NCBI RefSeq assembly: GCF_045287255.1
Contig: NZ_CP137142.1
Span: forward strand, 1,612,001-1,676,000
Direction: 5' to 3'
From: Henriciella sp045287255
GTDB lineage: Bacteria; Pseudomonadota; Alphaproteobacteria; Caulobacterales; Hyphomonadaceae
DNA: 64,000 nucleotides
Below the pieces are notes generated by a model. It saw only the letters and a program-made list of their open reading frames with translations, was not told the origin of the DNA and made no database searches. Shown piece after piece: positions 51,341-58,612 of the stretch. Made by a program: the position numbers and the translations under genes. The stretch's first letter is position 1. Every line of letters begins with the position of its first letter.

Positions 51341-51370
51341 AAAAAACCTCGGTCTTTCGACCGAGGCTTC
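51341..51370 (-). terminator. Intrinsic terminator between the 71-aa gene and the DUF4760-like gene
   Basis: On the minus strand CCTCGGTC pairs perfectly with GACCGAGG around GAAA, followed by six T. It lies inside the GTA operon span, downstream of capsid and upstream of gp6. Confidence 0.92.
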
Positions 51371-51405
51371 TACGGCAGAGACAACAGTCTAGCCTTGGGC
51401 CAGGC

Positions 51406-51621
51406 TTAGTCCCAGCCTTCAACTTTACGCGCCATCACGGCCTCCACTTTTCGGCTCAGATTATGACTGAACTTATCAACCATAACGTTCGCCCCCTCGT
51501 CTGGAATCGGGTCTAGCAAACGAAATTCGTCGGTGCAACCACTTAGTTTCATAGCGACTAAACCCTTACTTTCTGCATGCCCTGCGAAGGGCGTTGTCAT
51601 GCAATAATTATTCATAAGCAT
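51406..51621 (-). CDS. Small protein of unknown function in the AT-rich insert
   Basis: This 71-aa protein has no recognised domain. A perfect AAAGGAGG lies 8 bases before the ATG at 51621, and a strong terminator follows the stop, so the gene is very likely real and separately transcribed. It has two Cys residues (NNYCMTTP, LSGCTDEF) and a basic C-terminus (HNLSRKVEAVMARKVEG). The AT-rich upstream region carries paired GTGCAC sites. Its role is unknown. Confidence 0.65.
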   Translation of the reverse strand: MLMNNYCMTTPFAGHAESKGLVAMKLSGCTDEFRLLDPIPDEGANVMVDKFSHNLSRKVEAVMARKVEGWD

Positions 51622-51729
51622 AATTCATGCCTCCTTTCAAAGCTATTAACTCATGAGATGAAAATTGGATGCCTAAACTAGGGCAAAAAGTGTGATAAGG
51701 TGTGACACTGCTGTTGTGCTCCTATTCAT

Positions 51730-51755
51730 GTGCACATCAATGATTGAATGTGCAC
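51730..51755. promoter_or_regulatory. Paired GTGCAC palindromes, 20 bp apart
   Basis: ATGTGCAC occurs at 51728-51735 and 51748-51755, so the palindromic GTGCAC cores are exactly two helical turns apart. They lie about 110 bases upstream of the 71-aa gene in AT-rich DNA. ATTGAATGTGCA in the second copy is close to ATTGATTGTGCA at 58591-58602 before terS. Confidence 0.35.
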
Positions 51756-51856
51756 CTTTATTAGATGTCTCAATTTCCATGAGTTTATTATGGGTGATTC
51801 AAACTAAAAAAGCAAGGATATTTATTGAAAAACAATAATTACATCCTGTTTTTCGT

Positions 51857-53032
51857 TTAAAACACCATCGCCTTGATCGCGTCGAAGTTCTGGACGCCGC
51901 CGCCGACACGTTTGGTCGTGTAGAACAGGACATAAGGTTTGGCGCTGAAGGGGTCACGTAGGACGCGCGCACCCTGTCGATCCGCGATCAGGTAACCGCG
52001 CCGGAAATCCCCAAATGCAATCGCAGCATTGCCGATGCCAATATCTGGCATGTCCTCCAACTCCGTCACCGGATAGCCGAGTACGGTTGCCGCTTCACCC
52101 GCCGCGCCCGGTGCCCACAGATAATGCCCATCCGCCGCTTTCAGTTTCCGCACCACAGCCGCCGTGCGCCGATTCATCACAAACCGCCCATTCACCCGGA
52201 ATTGCGATTTCGGCGTATGGATCAGGTCAATCAGCTGATCCCCGGCATTGGTCTGCGTAAAGTCCCCAGCAACCGAGCCGATATTGCCCCAGTCATGCGC
52301 GCTCTCATCGACAATTGTATAATCGAGAAAGCCCTTCGGCTTGCCGATCCCATCGCCGGAGACAAAAGCCGCGCTTTCCTGAACTGAGAACGCCGCCTCA
52401 ACCTCATCGGCGAGCCATTCATCAACATCGGCATAGGCATCTTCCAGCAGGGTCTGCGTCGCCGCTGGCATGGCATAGAGTTCGCCCGCCGGGAATTCCA
52501 GCAGACTGAGCCCCGCTGTCGTCGTTTCTGGACGCGGGGCCACCTCTCCCGCCCATTGCGCCCCAACACCCAGTGAAACCGGCTTGCGATAAACCCCCGC
52601 AGACGTCTGGCGCACGGTCGCAATCTGGCGCATTGGGCTCGTCTGCATCAGGCGCGCCTCGATCAGGCGATCGAGCTCCGGCGGGGCAACATAGCCCCCC
52701 TGCTCATCGGTACCCGCCGACAGCGCCTTGGTATCGAGCCGCGCCAGACCACTTTCATCGCCTTTGCGAAGATATTGGCCCCAGGCCTCATTATGCTCGC
52801 GCACCTCCGGCGCACTCACCCCCTCAGCCGGACGCGCCGCTTTCAGGCTTAGCGCATCCAGCCGCTTGTCCAGTTTGCGCAGCTTTTCATCGAGCAGCGT
52901 ATCGGCTGCGCCCTTCTGTTCAATCTCGGCAAGGCGCTCATCATTTGTCGCCTTATAGGCTTCAAACGCCGCCATCATTTCAGCGGCCAGCACCTTGCCC
53001 TCACCGTCCATTGCTTTGACTTCCTTGGTCAT
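51857..53032 (-). CDS. GTA major capsid protein, HK97 fold (gp5)
   Basis: This 391-aa HK97-type capsid protein has an N-terminal helical delta-like region of about 100 residues (AEMMAAFEAYKATNDERLAEIEQ). The mature domain starts near KALSAGTDEQGGYVAPPELD, a typical maturation-cleavage area. E-loop, P-domain and A-domain segments follow (PMRQIATVRQTSAGVYRKP; VQESAAFVSGDGIGKPKG; FGDFRRGYLIADRQG). GGAG precedes the ATG. It is intact, of normal length, and directly follows the protease gene. Confidence 0.96.
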   Translation of the reverse strand: MTKEVKAMDGEGKVLAAEMMAAFEAYKATNDERLAEIEQKGAADTLLDEKLRKLDKRLDALSLKAARPAEGVSAPEVREHNEAWGQYLRKGDESGLARLDTKALSAGTDEQGGYVAPPELDRLIEARLMQTSPMRQIATVRQTSAGVYRKPVSLGVGAQWAGEVAPRPETTTAGLSLLEFPAGELYAMPAATQTLLEDAYADVDEWLADEVEAAFSVQESAAFVSGDGIGKPKGFLDYTIVDESAHDWGNIGSVAGDFTQTNAGDQLIDLIHTPKSQFRVNGRFVMNRRTAAVVRKLKAADGHYLWAPGAAGEAATVLGYPVTELEDMPDIGIGNAAIAFGDFRRGYLIADRQGARVLRDPFSAKPYVLFYTTKRVGGGVQNFDAIKAMVF

Positions 53033-53047
53033 TTTTTCTCCTTTGAC

Positions 53048-53476
53048 CTAAACCACCACGAACCGCGCTGCAGGCAGCATCGGCTCAGCCACCAGTGACA
53101 CCTCGACCAGATCCACGTCGGCCAGCGTGCGCCCCCGTTCCCCACGCGGGGTCCAGACCCGCGGGCGAAACCCAATCGACAGACCATCAAGCGCGCTCTT
53201 ACGCACCAGACGCGCCGCGCCATCACCCTCAATCAGACCGCGCACGAACAAGCCCCGCCCATCCTCAATCATCCGGACCCAGCGCCCGGCCACAGCCCCG
53301 CTTCGATGCTGCAGCAGCATGGGAACACCGCCCCGCCGTAAACTCCGCGCAAAGGCTCCGGCCCGCACGACGTCCCCGGATTGATCCGCCACCCCGAACA
53401 AAGAGGCATAACCTTCGATCAACAAGCACCCATTAGGCACGCGTTTGACCTCATCCTGAGCCTGTCGAAGGATCAA
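53048..53476 (-). CDS. GTA HK97-family prohead protease (gp4)
   Basis: This protein of about 142 aa is of the HK97 prohead protease type: LIEGYASLFGVADQSGDVVRAGAF near the start, PMLLQHRSGAVAGRW with the catalytic His, and KSALDGLSIGFRPR with the Ser. It trims the capsid delta domain during assembly. The start is uncertain: TTG at 53476 overlaps the upstream stop (TTGA), while GTG at 53440 has GAGG 8 bases before it. The first residues (ILRQAQDEV) are encoded by a dispersed REP-like repeat. Confidence 0.9.
   Translation of the reverse strand: MILRQAQDEVKRVPNGCLLIEGYASLFGVADQSGDVVRAGAFARSLRRGGVPMLLQHRSGAVAGRWVRMIEDGRGLFVRGLIEGDGAARLVRKSALDGLSIGFRPRVWTPRGERGRTLADVDLVEVSLVAEPMLPAARFVVV
53451..53473. 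repeat. REP-like dispersed repeat in the protease gene
   Basis: The 23-base unit starting TCATCCTGAGCCTG and ending TCGAAGGAT matches the widespread alphaproteobacterial intergenic repeat (CTTCGACAGGCTCAGGATGA type). Here it lies in the first codons of gp4. No second copy was noticed in the window. Confidence 0.6.
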
Positions 53477-53697
53477 AGCTGATCGACCTTGGTTTCAATC
53501 CGGTCGAGTTGACTGCGCACGGCTTCGATCTGCGCCTCAACTCGCGCCAGGCGTTCGGCAACAGGCTGGGCAGCCTCTACGCGCTGTTCCAGCACTTCAA
53601 TCCGATGCATCGCTGCCCCGGCCCATAACAGGGCTGCGCCCGTCTGAATGGCCAGCGCCAATAAAAACCCATATGTCAGTTTTCGTTCTACCATCAT
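53473..53697 (-). CDS. Small membrane coiled-coil protein at the gp3.5 position
   Basis: This protein of about 74 aa starts at MMVERKLTYGFLLALAIQTG, with one transmembrane helix (residues about 8-28). A coiled coil follows to the end (MHRIEVLEQRVEAAQPVAERL, then ARVEAQIEAVRSQLDRIETK). It lies between portal and protease, where RcGTA has the small gene orfg3.5; homology cannot be shown by eye. ATGs at 53697 and 53694 are both usable, with GGGG upstream. A longer frame reaching 53859 would overlap the divergent lipoprotein gene and is rejected. Confidence 0.7.
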   Translation of the reverse strand: MMVERKLTYGFLLALAIQTGAALLWAGAAMHRIEVLEQRVEAAQPVAERLARVEAQIEAVRSQLDRIETKVDQL

Positions 53698-53767
53698 AAC
53701 CCCGAGGGGGGATGCCCCCGCCTTCAATTGCCGCCACCCTGCCCTCACAATTGAGGAGAGGTCGCGC

Positions 53768-54241
53768 ATGAAAAATTCTGTCATTGTCTTTACCTTCACG
53801 GCTCTTGCAGCCTGCAGCACAGCCCCGGTTGTGACGGAGCCAGAACCGGAAAAAGCCATGCTCTCGGATGAGGCCTTTCAGGTCCTTTGGGACGCTGCCT
53901 ATAAATCTGATCCTGAATCCGACAGCGAGATCGCGTTCACCGAACTCCTCGCTCGCGATGACCTGACCGGACGCCAGCGTGGCGAGGCCTATTATGGTCG
54001 CGGCACGATGCGCGGCATCTATGTTCGCGACTGGGACATGGCCTATCCGCAATACGCGCTTGGCGACTTCATGCAGGCCAAGGATTATCCCATCTCTGAG
54101 GCTCGTATGACCCAGATGAAAAAGAGCATGGCCTACCAGCTTGATCGCCGGAAACACTTCCCCAAAGCTCCGCGCCTCTGCATGGAATACGCTGCCGAAG
54201 CTTCTGTCTGGCTCTATGCTGGCGAAGGCAAGGAAGAGTGA
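53768..54241 (+). CDS. Putative lipoprotein inserted antisense in the GTA operon
   Basis: This 157-aa protein starts MKNSVIVFTFTALAACST, with lipobox ALAAC at Cys16. The mature part is helical, with segments YYGRGTMRGIYVRDWDMAYPQYALGDFMQAK that look like a TPR hairpin (Y/G/A spacing). GGAGAGG precedes the ATG at good distance. It is on the opposite strand to all GTA genes, and its 3' end overlaps the portal 3' end by 28 bases. Portal transcripts must run through it antisense to reach the protease and capsid genes. The function is unknown. Confidence 0.75.
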   Translation: MKNSVIVFTFTALAACSTAPVVTEPEPEKAMLSDEAFQVLWDAAYKSDPESDSEIAFTELLARDDLTGRQRGEAYYGRGTMRGIYVRDWDMAYPQYALGDFMQAKDYPISEARMTQMKKSMAYQLDRRKHFPKAPRLCMEYAAEASVWLYAGEGKEE

Positions 54242-55350
54242 GGGGCAAGCCCCAGCATCTCTCGCTTCTCTATATCACTCAGGAACTCAGCCGCTGAAAT
54301 ACGGCTCCAAAGTGCTGCGCGTTCATCAGCAAAGGCTGGCACCTCATCCAGATCGGGCATGAGGCACACATCCTCAAACCGCCCTGACAGCCAGACAGAG
54401 ATTGCCTCTGCCACCTTCGTGACGAGCGGCAAAACGGTCATCCGCCAGAAGGCGAGATTGGCCTCTCGATAATTCGAGTAGGTATTGTCACCCGGAATGC
54501 CGAGCAGCATGGGCGGCACGCCAAAGGCGAGCGCAATCTCCCGCGCCGCCGCATTGCGCGCCTCCTGAAAATCCATCTCTGCGGGGCTGAGGCTCATTGG
54601 TTTCCACTCCAGCCCGCCTTCCAGAAGTAAAGGGCGTCCGGCATTGGCCGCCCCAGCATGCCCATCAGCCAACTCGCCTTTTAAACGATCAAACTGCTCA
54701 TCGCTCAGGCGCGCGCCATCCTTGCCATAGATCAGCGCACCGCTTGGCCGCGCCGCATTATCGATCAGCGCTTTTGCCCAACCCGCAGCCCCATTGTGCA
54801 AATCGAGCGCTTTGCGCGCCGCGCCAAGCGGCGAGAGGCCATAATGCGGGTCAGAGGGGTGATAGAGCTTTAGATGCAGGACCGGGCTCCAGCCATCCAT
54901 CTCTCGCCCGATCATACGTTCACCGCGCTTGGCACGAACCGCATAGCCTGAGACATGCCCCTGCCCGTCCTGCATGACGCGAACCGTGTCAGCCCGCAGG
55001 GCGAAAACCCCACGCGGCGCTTCTTCCTCATCAAGCGTTACCGCCTCGGCCCAGGCATTGCCGGTAATCTGCAGGTCGGCATAAAGCCGCTCCAAAAGGG
55101 TCCGCCCCGTCTCATCCGGATTCGGCTCACGGATCAGGCGGGCTACGGCGTGATCACCACAGCGCAGCGGAATGCTCGCCGCAGCCTCGGCAATCATGCG
55201 CACACAGCGATACGCCACCGCATTTCCGGCAAAGCCATCCCGCATTAGCGAGGCTGCATCCCCCCGCCCCCAGACCGCGCCCGGCAACTGTGCCAGCGCA
55301 ACCATGGATACAGCCGACTTCGCCTCCGGTTTTGACCAGGGTAATCTCAT
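54214..55350 (-). CDS. GTA portal protein, HK97 family (gp3)
   Basis: This 378-aa portal protein of the HK97/phage_portal family forms the dodecameric DNA channel. Characteristic segments are FAGNAVAYRCVRMIAEAAASIPL at the N-terminus, GNAWAEAVTLDEE, LSPLGAARKALDLHNGAAGWAKALIDNAARPSGAL and ALAFGVPPMLLGIPGDNTYSNYREAN. Length and order fit gp3. It is separated from terL by an opposite-strand ParA module, and a copy of the 18-nt GTA motif lies 47 bases upstream of its ATG, indicating its own promoter. Confidence 0.95.
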   Translation of the reverse strand: MRLPWSKPEAKSAVSMVALAQLPGAVWGRGDAASLMRDGFAGNAVAYRCVRMIAEAAASIPLRCGDHAVARLIREPNPDETGRTLLERLYADLQITGNAWAEAVTLDEEEAPRGVFALRADTVRVMQDGQGHVSGYAVRAKRGERMIGREMDGWSPVLHLKLYHPSDPHYGLSPLGAARKALDLHNGAAGWAKALIDNAARPSGALIYGKDGARLSDEQFDRLKGELADGHAGAANAGRPLLLEGGLEWKPMSLSPAEMDFQEARNAAAREIALAFGVPPMLLGIPGDNTYSNYREANLAFWRMTVLPLVTKVAEAISVWLSGRFEDVCLMPDLDEVPAFADERAALWSRISAAEFLSDIEKREMLGLAPHSSLPSPA

Positions 55351-55397
55351 CGCCTCACCTCATTTCTCTGAACTGTAGGCAATTTACGCCAATCTTC

Positions 55398-55415
55398 GTC
55401 CCGGTCGGATTGATT
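55398..55415 (-). promoter_or_regulatory. 18-nt GTA motif upstream of portal
   Basis: On the minus strand the site reads AATCAATCCGACCGGGAC. It matches 17 of 18 bases with the site upstream of terS (58580-58597), in the same orientation towards a GTA gene. It lies about 47 bases before the portal ATG. It is probably an activator site or part of an atypical promoter. Confidence 0.6.
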
Positions 55416-55540
55416 CATATCCGCTTAAGCATTCGCGGGCTTAGCTATGGGGATAAAGGGGCTGTCTATCCAACAAAGTGGAAGGTCTGGCCCGCATGCG
55501 TGGCATTTCCCACGCAGAATTCAGATGCAAAGGAGCCGAC

Positions 55541-56449
55541 ATGCTCGGACGAGTCATTTCTATAGCCAATTCAAAGGGCGGTGTGGGCAAAACCACAACC
55601 ACGGTATCACTGGCAGAGGCTTTTGCGGCAGAGGGGTTCAAGACTCTCGTTGTTGACCTCGACAGTCAGGCGAATGCCTCCCTCCTGATCTATGGCGAAG
55701 ATGGCGACGAGCGGCTCTATCAGGCGATCAACGACTATACCAATGTCTCTGACTATTTGCGTGAGAACTTCCTTGGCGAATGCTTCGCGCACATGAACAA
55801 GTTCATCGTGCCGAATGCCAGCGATGTTTCCTATATGGGTAAACGGCTCGATCTGTCTCTGGTTCCAGCCACGCCGGGCCTGCGTCGCGCTGAGCGAGAG
55901 CTGATCTATATCCTGACCGAGCAAGGCTATTCCATGACCGCGATTGAGGGTCGTGTCGGCCTGCGCTTGCGACAGGATATGGCCGACCTGCGCAAACAGT
56001 TCGACATCGTGATCTGTGACTGTCCACCCGGCATCTCCGCGATGACAGAAGCCACCCTTTCGGCCAGTGACCTGATCATCGTACCGACCATTCCGGACTT
56101 CATGTCGACGCTCGGCCTCGACCTCTTTACCGGGGACATTATCCAGAGCCTTAAGAAACGTGGTCTGTCTAGCGTGCCTGTCGTTCTCGCCACCAAGTAT
56201 GACAACTCCCCGCACCAACAGGCTGTCCTCCACGCCATGCGCGAGGGCGCCAGCGATCCGGACATCGAATACGACATGTTCGAAACCGTTGTCCCGAACA
56301 GTGCTGACTTCGCCGCGAACCCGGTTGAGCTTGGCGCCAACCCGACCCTTGCCCAGAAATGGCAGGGTGAAGCCTTGACCACCATCAACATGCTCTATCA
56401 GGAAGTACAGGCGCGACTCGCCGCGCAGACCACATCTGAAGCCGCCTGA
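55541..56449 (+). CDS. ParA-family partition ATPase in the GTA locus
   Basis: This 302-aa ParA/MinD-type ATPase starts MLGRVISIANSKGGVGKTTT, with the deviant Walker A (signature Lys in SKGGVGKTTT), switch I region TLVVDLDSQANAS and Walker B DIVICDCPPG. It has no N-terminal HTH, so it is a short-type ParA, likely DNA-binding through its dimer surface. AGGAG lies 7 bases before the chosen ATG. It is followed after 11 bases by a 141-aa gene that could encode its partner. No parS-like repeats were found. It lies opposite to, and between, terL and portal. Confidence 0.9.
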   Translation: MLGRVISIANSKGGVGKTTTTVSLAEAFAAEGFKTLVVDLDSQANASLLIYGEDGDERLYQAINDYTNVSDYLRENFLGECFAHMNKFIVPNASDVSYMGKRLDLSLVPATPGLRRAERELIYILTEQGYSMTAIEGRVGLRLRQDMADLRKQFDIVICDCPPGISAMTEATLSASDLIIVPTIPDFMSTLGLDLFTGDIIQSLKKRGLSSVPVVLATKYDNSPHQQAVLHAMREGASDPDIEYDMFETVVPNSADFAANPVELGANPTLAQKWQGEALTTINMLYQEVQARLAAQTTSEAA

Positions 56450-56460
56450 AAGTCAGCCTC

Positions 56461-56886
56461 ATGAGCCTCACCATCGATGGCAAAGCCGCCCTCAAGGCCA
56501 TTCTTGAACGCGAAGACCTGTTTAACCGGGTCAAACCGGCTGATCTGTCTCAAGCCGCCGTCAAACTTGCCAGGAAGCAGCTCAATGCTGCCGGGCAAGG
56601 CAAGGATGACCTGCTCGCTCTGAAAGCGGCCCTCGGCGATGACGTGTTTAAGAAATGCCTCGACACGCTGACGGCGCATCAGGTCAAACTCCTGGCCCGC
56701 CGCCTCGATCCGGGCGCAGAAGAGATTCAGGTCAACACAGGCAGTTCGGCTCTGCGCCATGTCCGGGCGATCCTGTCCGGTTCAGTAACCGCGTCCGCCG
56801 CCCCAACTGAAGCCCCCAAAGCCACTGAGACAGCCCCTAAGAAGAACAAATATCTCGGGCGCAAAGCCTTCCGGACAGGCCGCTAG
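56461..56886 (+). CDS. Putative ParA partner protein (unknown family)
   Basis: This 141-aa protein has a helical domain (residues about 1-90) ending near LLARRLDPGAEEIQ, then a Pro/Ala-rich flexible linker and a basic C-terminal tail (KKNKYLGRKAFRTGR). No ParB nuclease/CTPase motif is present. Position 11 bases after parA suggests an adaptor that stimulates the ATPase and links it to a cargo, as small partners do for McdA/ParA-like positioning systems (inference). Its last 4 bases overlap the terL 3' end. Confidence 0.7.
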   Translation: MSLTIDGKAALKAILEREDLFNRVKPADLSQAAVKLARKQLNAAGQGKDDLLALKAALGDDVFKKCLDTLTAHQVKLLARRLDPGAEEIQVNTGSSALRHVRAILSGSVTASAAPTEAPKATETAPKKNKYLGRKAFRTGR

Positions 56887-58205
56887 AAGCCACGCACGCG
56901 CGGCCCCTGCCCGCCTTCCAGCATCAGTGCCGTGACCGCCCAGACGAGCGCATCGACACGATCCGGCGATCCGGTAAACCCCGCCGCGCCAAACCGGCAC
57001 ATCTCGTCTTCCAGCTCAGCCAGTACACCGACATGCGCCACGTCCCCTCGCGCATAAAACGCCGCCACAGGCTCAGCCCGAACCCGTTTGCCAAGCTTCG
57101 CATGGCGCAACAGGACTGGCACATCACATCCCGCGCTTTCCAGAACCGAGCGTACCATTTCCCCGCCCTGATTGGCCTCGGCGACGACCGCGCGCGCACC
57201 AACTGAGCGCACCAAAGCGCCAACCCGCGCGCCCCAATCGAGTGGGCGCAAGCCCTGCACTGACCCATCCGCCAGCACAAAGCAGCGCCGTCCAAACCCC
57301 TCGGCAATCGCAAGCCCTGCTGCTATGATCCCACATGTATCAGCCTTGGCCCCGCTCGTGGCTGGTGGATCAACCGCCACGATAATATCCTCAAACTGCT
57401 CTGGCGGCACGGTCACCCGCGTATGATCAATCATGCCGCGCGTCCAGACTGCGCCCTCCGGTGTATCCAGCAGTTCTCCAAGCAATTCCTGCCGCGCCAG
57501 CGCTGTCCCCCCATAAATCGCTTCCATTGCCTCAACAAAGCCACTCGCCAGATACGCCGCATTATCTTTGGTCGCGGCTCGTGTCAGAACCGCTTCACCA
57601 TCCACCAGCCGCTTCACCAAAGGCACGGGGCGCGGCGTCGTCGTCGCCACGCATTGGGGATGCACACCCAGCCGCAAACCCATTTGCAATGTATCCCAGA
57701 CCGCCTCGCCCTCACGCCAGGCGGCAATCTCATCACACCACGCCGCTTCAAATTGTGGGCCGCGCAGACTGTCAGCATCCTCAGCGGAAAAGACTTGCCC
57801 CACAGCCCCATTCGGCCATTCCAAAGTCCGGCGGGAGACATGATACACAGGCTGCGCATCCGATAGGTTTCCCAGATGGCGTAGGCCAGAAACACCTTCA
57901 ATCATCACCTCGCGCACATCCGTCAGGGTTGGTCCGACCAGCGCTACACGCCCGACCCCGCAATGATTGACGGCAAACCGAACCCATTCGGCCCCGGCCC
58001 GCGTCTTGCCTGCCCCCCGTCCACCCAGAAACAACCAGTTCCGCCAGTTCGTTACATCTGGCGGGGGTTTCTGCGCGGCCTGCACTGTCTTCAGAAACGG
58101 ATACTGCGCCAAAAACTCCCGCTCTTCACGGCTCCAGCCCGTCAGCGGCCTTTGTCTCCAATCCCGGAACCAGGGACTCCAGATACGCGTCCAGTTCGGC
58201 ATCAC
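56883..58205 (-). CDS. GTA terminase large subunit (gp2)
   Basis: This protein of up to 440 aa is the packaging ATPase-nuclease. Walker A lies in LFLGGRGAGKTRAGAEWVR (about residue 60), Walker B/Glu in FEAAWCDEIAAWRE, and the nuclease domain begins IIVAVDPPATSGAKADT with catalytic Asp residues. Length and order match gp2 of GTAs, which package random host DNA. The annotated first ATG lies 80 bases inside terS; the true start may be a later codon (a TTG near residue 29), because RcGTA-like TerL proteins begin closer to the FLAQYPFLKT region. Its 3' end overlaps the ParA-partner gene. Confidence 0.94.
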   Translation of the reverse strand: MMPNWTRIWSPWFRDWRQRPLTGWSREEREFLAQYPFLKTVQAAQKPPPDVTNWRNWLFLGGRGAGKTRAGAEWVRFAVNHCGVGRVALVGPTLTDVREVMIEGVSGLRHLGNLSDAQPVYHVSRRTLEWPNGAVGQVFSAEDADSLRGPQFEAAWCDEIAAWREGEAVWDTLQMGLRLGVHPQCVATTTPRPVPLVKRLVDGEAVLTRAATKDNAAYLASGFVEAMEAIYGGTALARQELLGELLDTPEGAVWTRGMIDHTRVTVPPEQFEDIIVAVDPPATSGAKADTCGIIAAGLAIAEGFGRRCFVLADGSVQGLRPLDWGARVGALVRSVGARAVVAEANQGGEMVRSVLESAGCDVPVLLRHAKLGKRVRAEPVAAFYARGDVAHVGVLAELEDEMCRFGAAGFTGSPDRVDALVWAVTALMLEGGQGPRVRGF

Positions 58206-58557
58206 TCATCTCTTTGATTTTCTTGATCGACATCATGGCCGAACTCCCCCCTTCAGGTGCGCTCTGATCCTTCAGGGCTTTCAGCTCATCAATTGCGCGC
58301 TTGGCTTGCGCGCTGCCGGTTTCAGCATCCAGAAAGGCCTCAATCGCCTTTAGCCGCCGCAACTCATCAACCAGTCCCAGCTGCACTTCAACACTCAAGG
58401 GCGCGTGCAGGTTTTCCTTCACCGCGCGCTTCTTCACGGTTGTATGCGCAAACCCGATCGCCTTAGAAACCTGAACACAAGTCTGCCCCAGTGCCAGACG
58501 CAATTGCGTCTCCAGCGTATGCCGCCGTGTCCAAAGTTTGAGTGGTTTCCCCGCCAT
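58126..58557 (-). CDS. GTA terminase small subunit-like protein (gp1)
   Basis: This 143-aa protein has a predicted N-terminal helix-turn-helix (TQLRLALGQTCVQVSKAIGFAHTTVKKRAV, residues about 17-46) and a helical C-terminal half (DELRRLKAIEAFLDAETGSAQAK; AELDAYLESLVPG). It lies directly upstream of terL. In RcGTA gp1 is the small terminase, and position plus HTH make the same assignment likely. Its 3' end overlaps the terL frame by up to 80 bases. The 18-nt motif and a 14-bp palindrome precede it. Confidence 0.8.
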   Translation of the reverse strand: MAGKPLKLWTRRHTLETQLRLALGQTCVQVSKAIGFAHTTVKKRAVKENLHAPLSVEVQLGLVDELRRLKAIEAFLDAETGSAQAKRAIDELKALKDQSAPEGGSSAMMSIKKIKEMSDAELDAYLESLVPGLETKAADGLEP

Positions 58558-58579
58558 ACCGCTTTATTGCACAGGCAAA

Positions 58580-58597
58580 GTCTCGGTCGGATTGATT
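58580..58597 (-). promoter_or_regulatory. 18-nt GTA motif upstream of terS
   Basis: On the minus strand it reads AATCAATCCGACCGAGAC, 22 bases before the terS ATG, 17/18 identical to the copy before portal. It is flanked by TTGCACA (58567-58573) and TGTGCAA (58597-58603), an inverted repeat. It is a candidate binding site for the GTA activator. Confidence 0.6.
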
Positions 58598-58612
58598 GTG
58601 CAAATCCCAGAA

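Noticed and set aside
53698..53859. Upstream extension of the gp3.5-like gene
   Set aside because: The extra residues have no hydrophobic or coiled-coil character and overlap the start of the lipoprotein gene on the other strand; the ATG pair at 53694-53697 fits the membrane protein better.
43234..58557. An ordinary prophage
   Set aside because: There is no integrase, excisionase, lytic repressor, replication gene or attachment-site repeat; gene order from terS to gp15 and the gp12-gp15 families are those of chromosomal GTAs.
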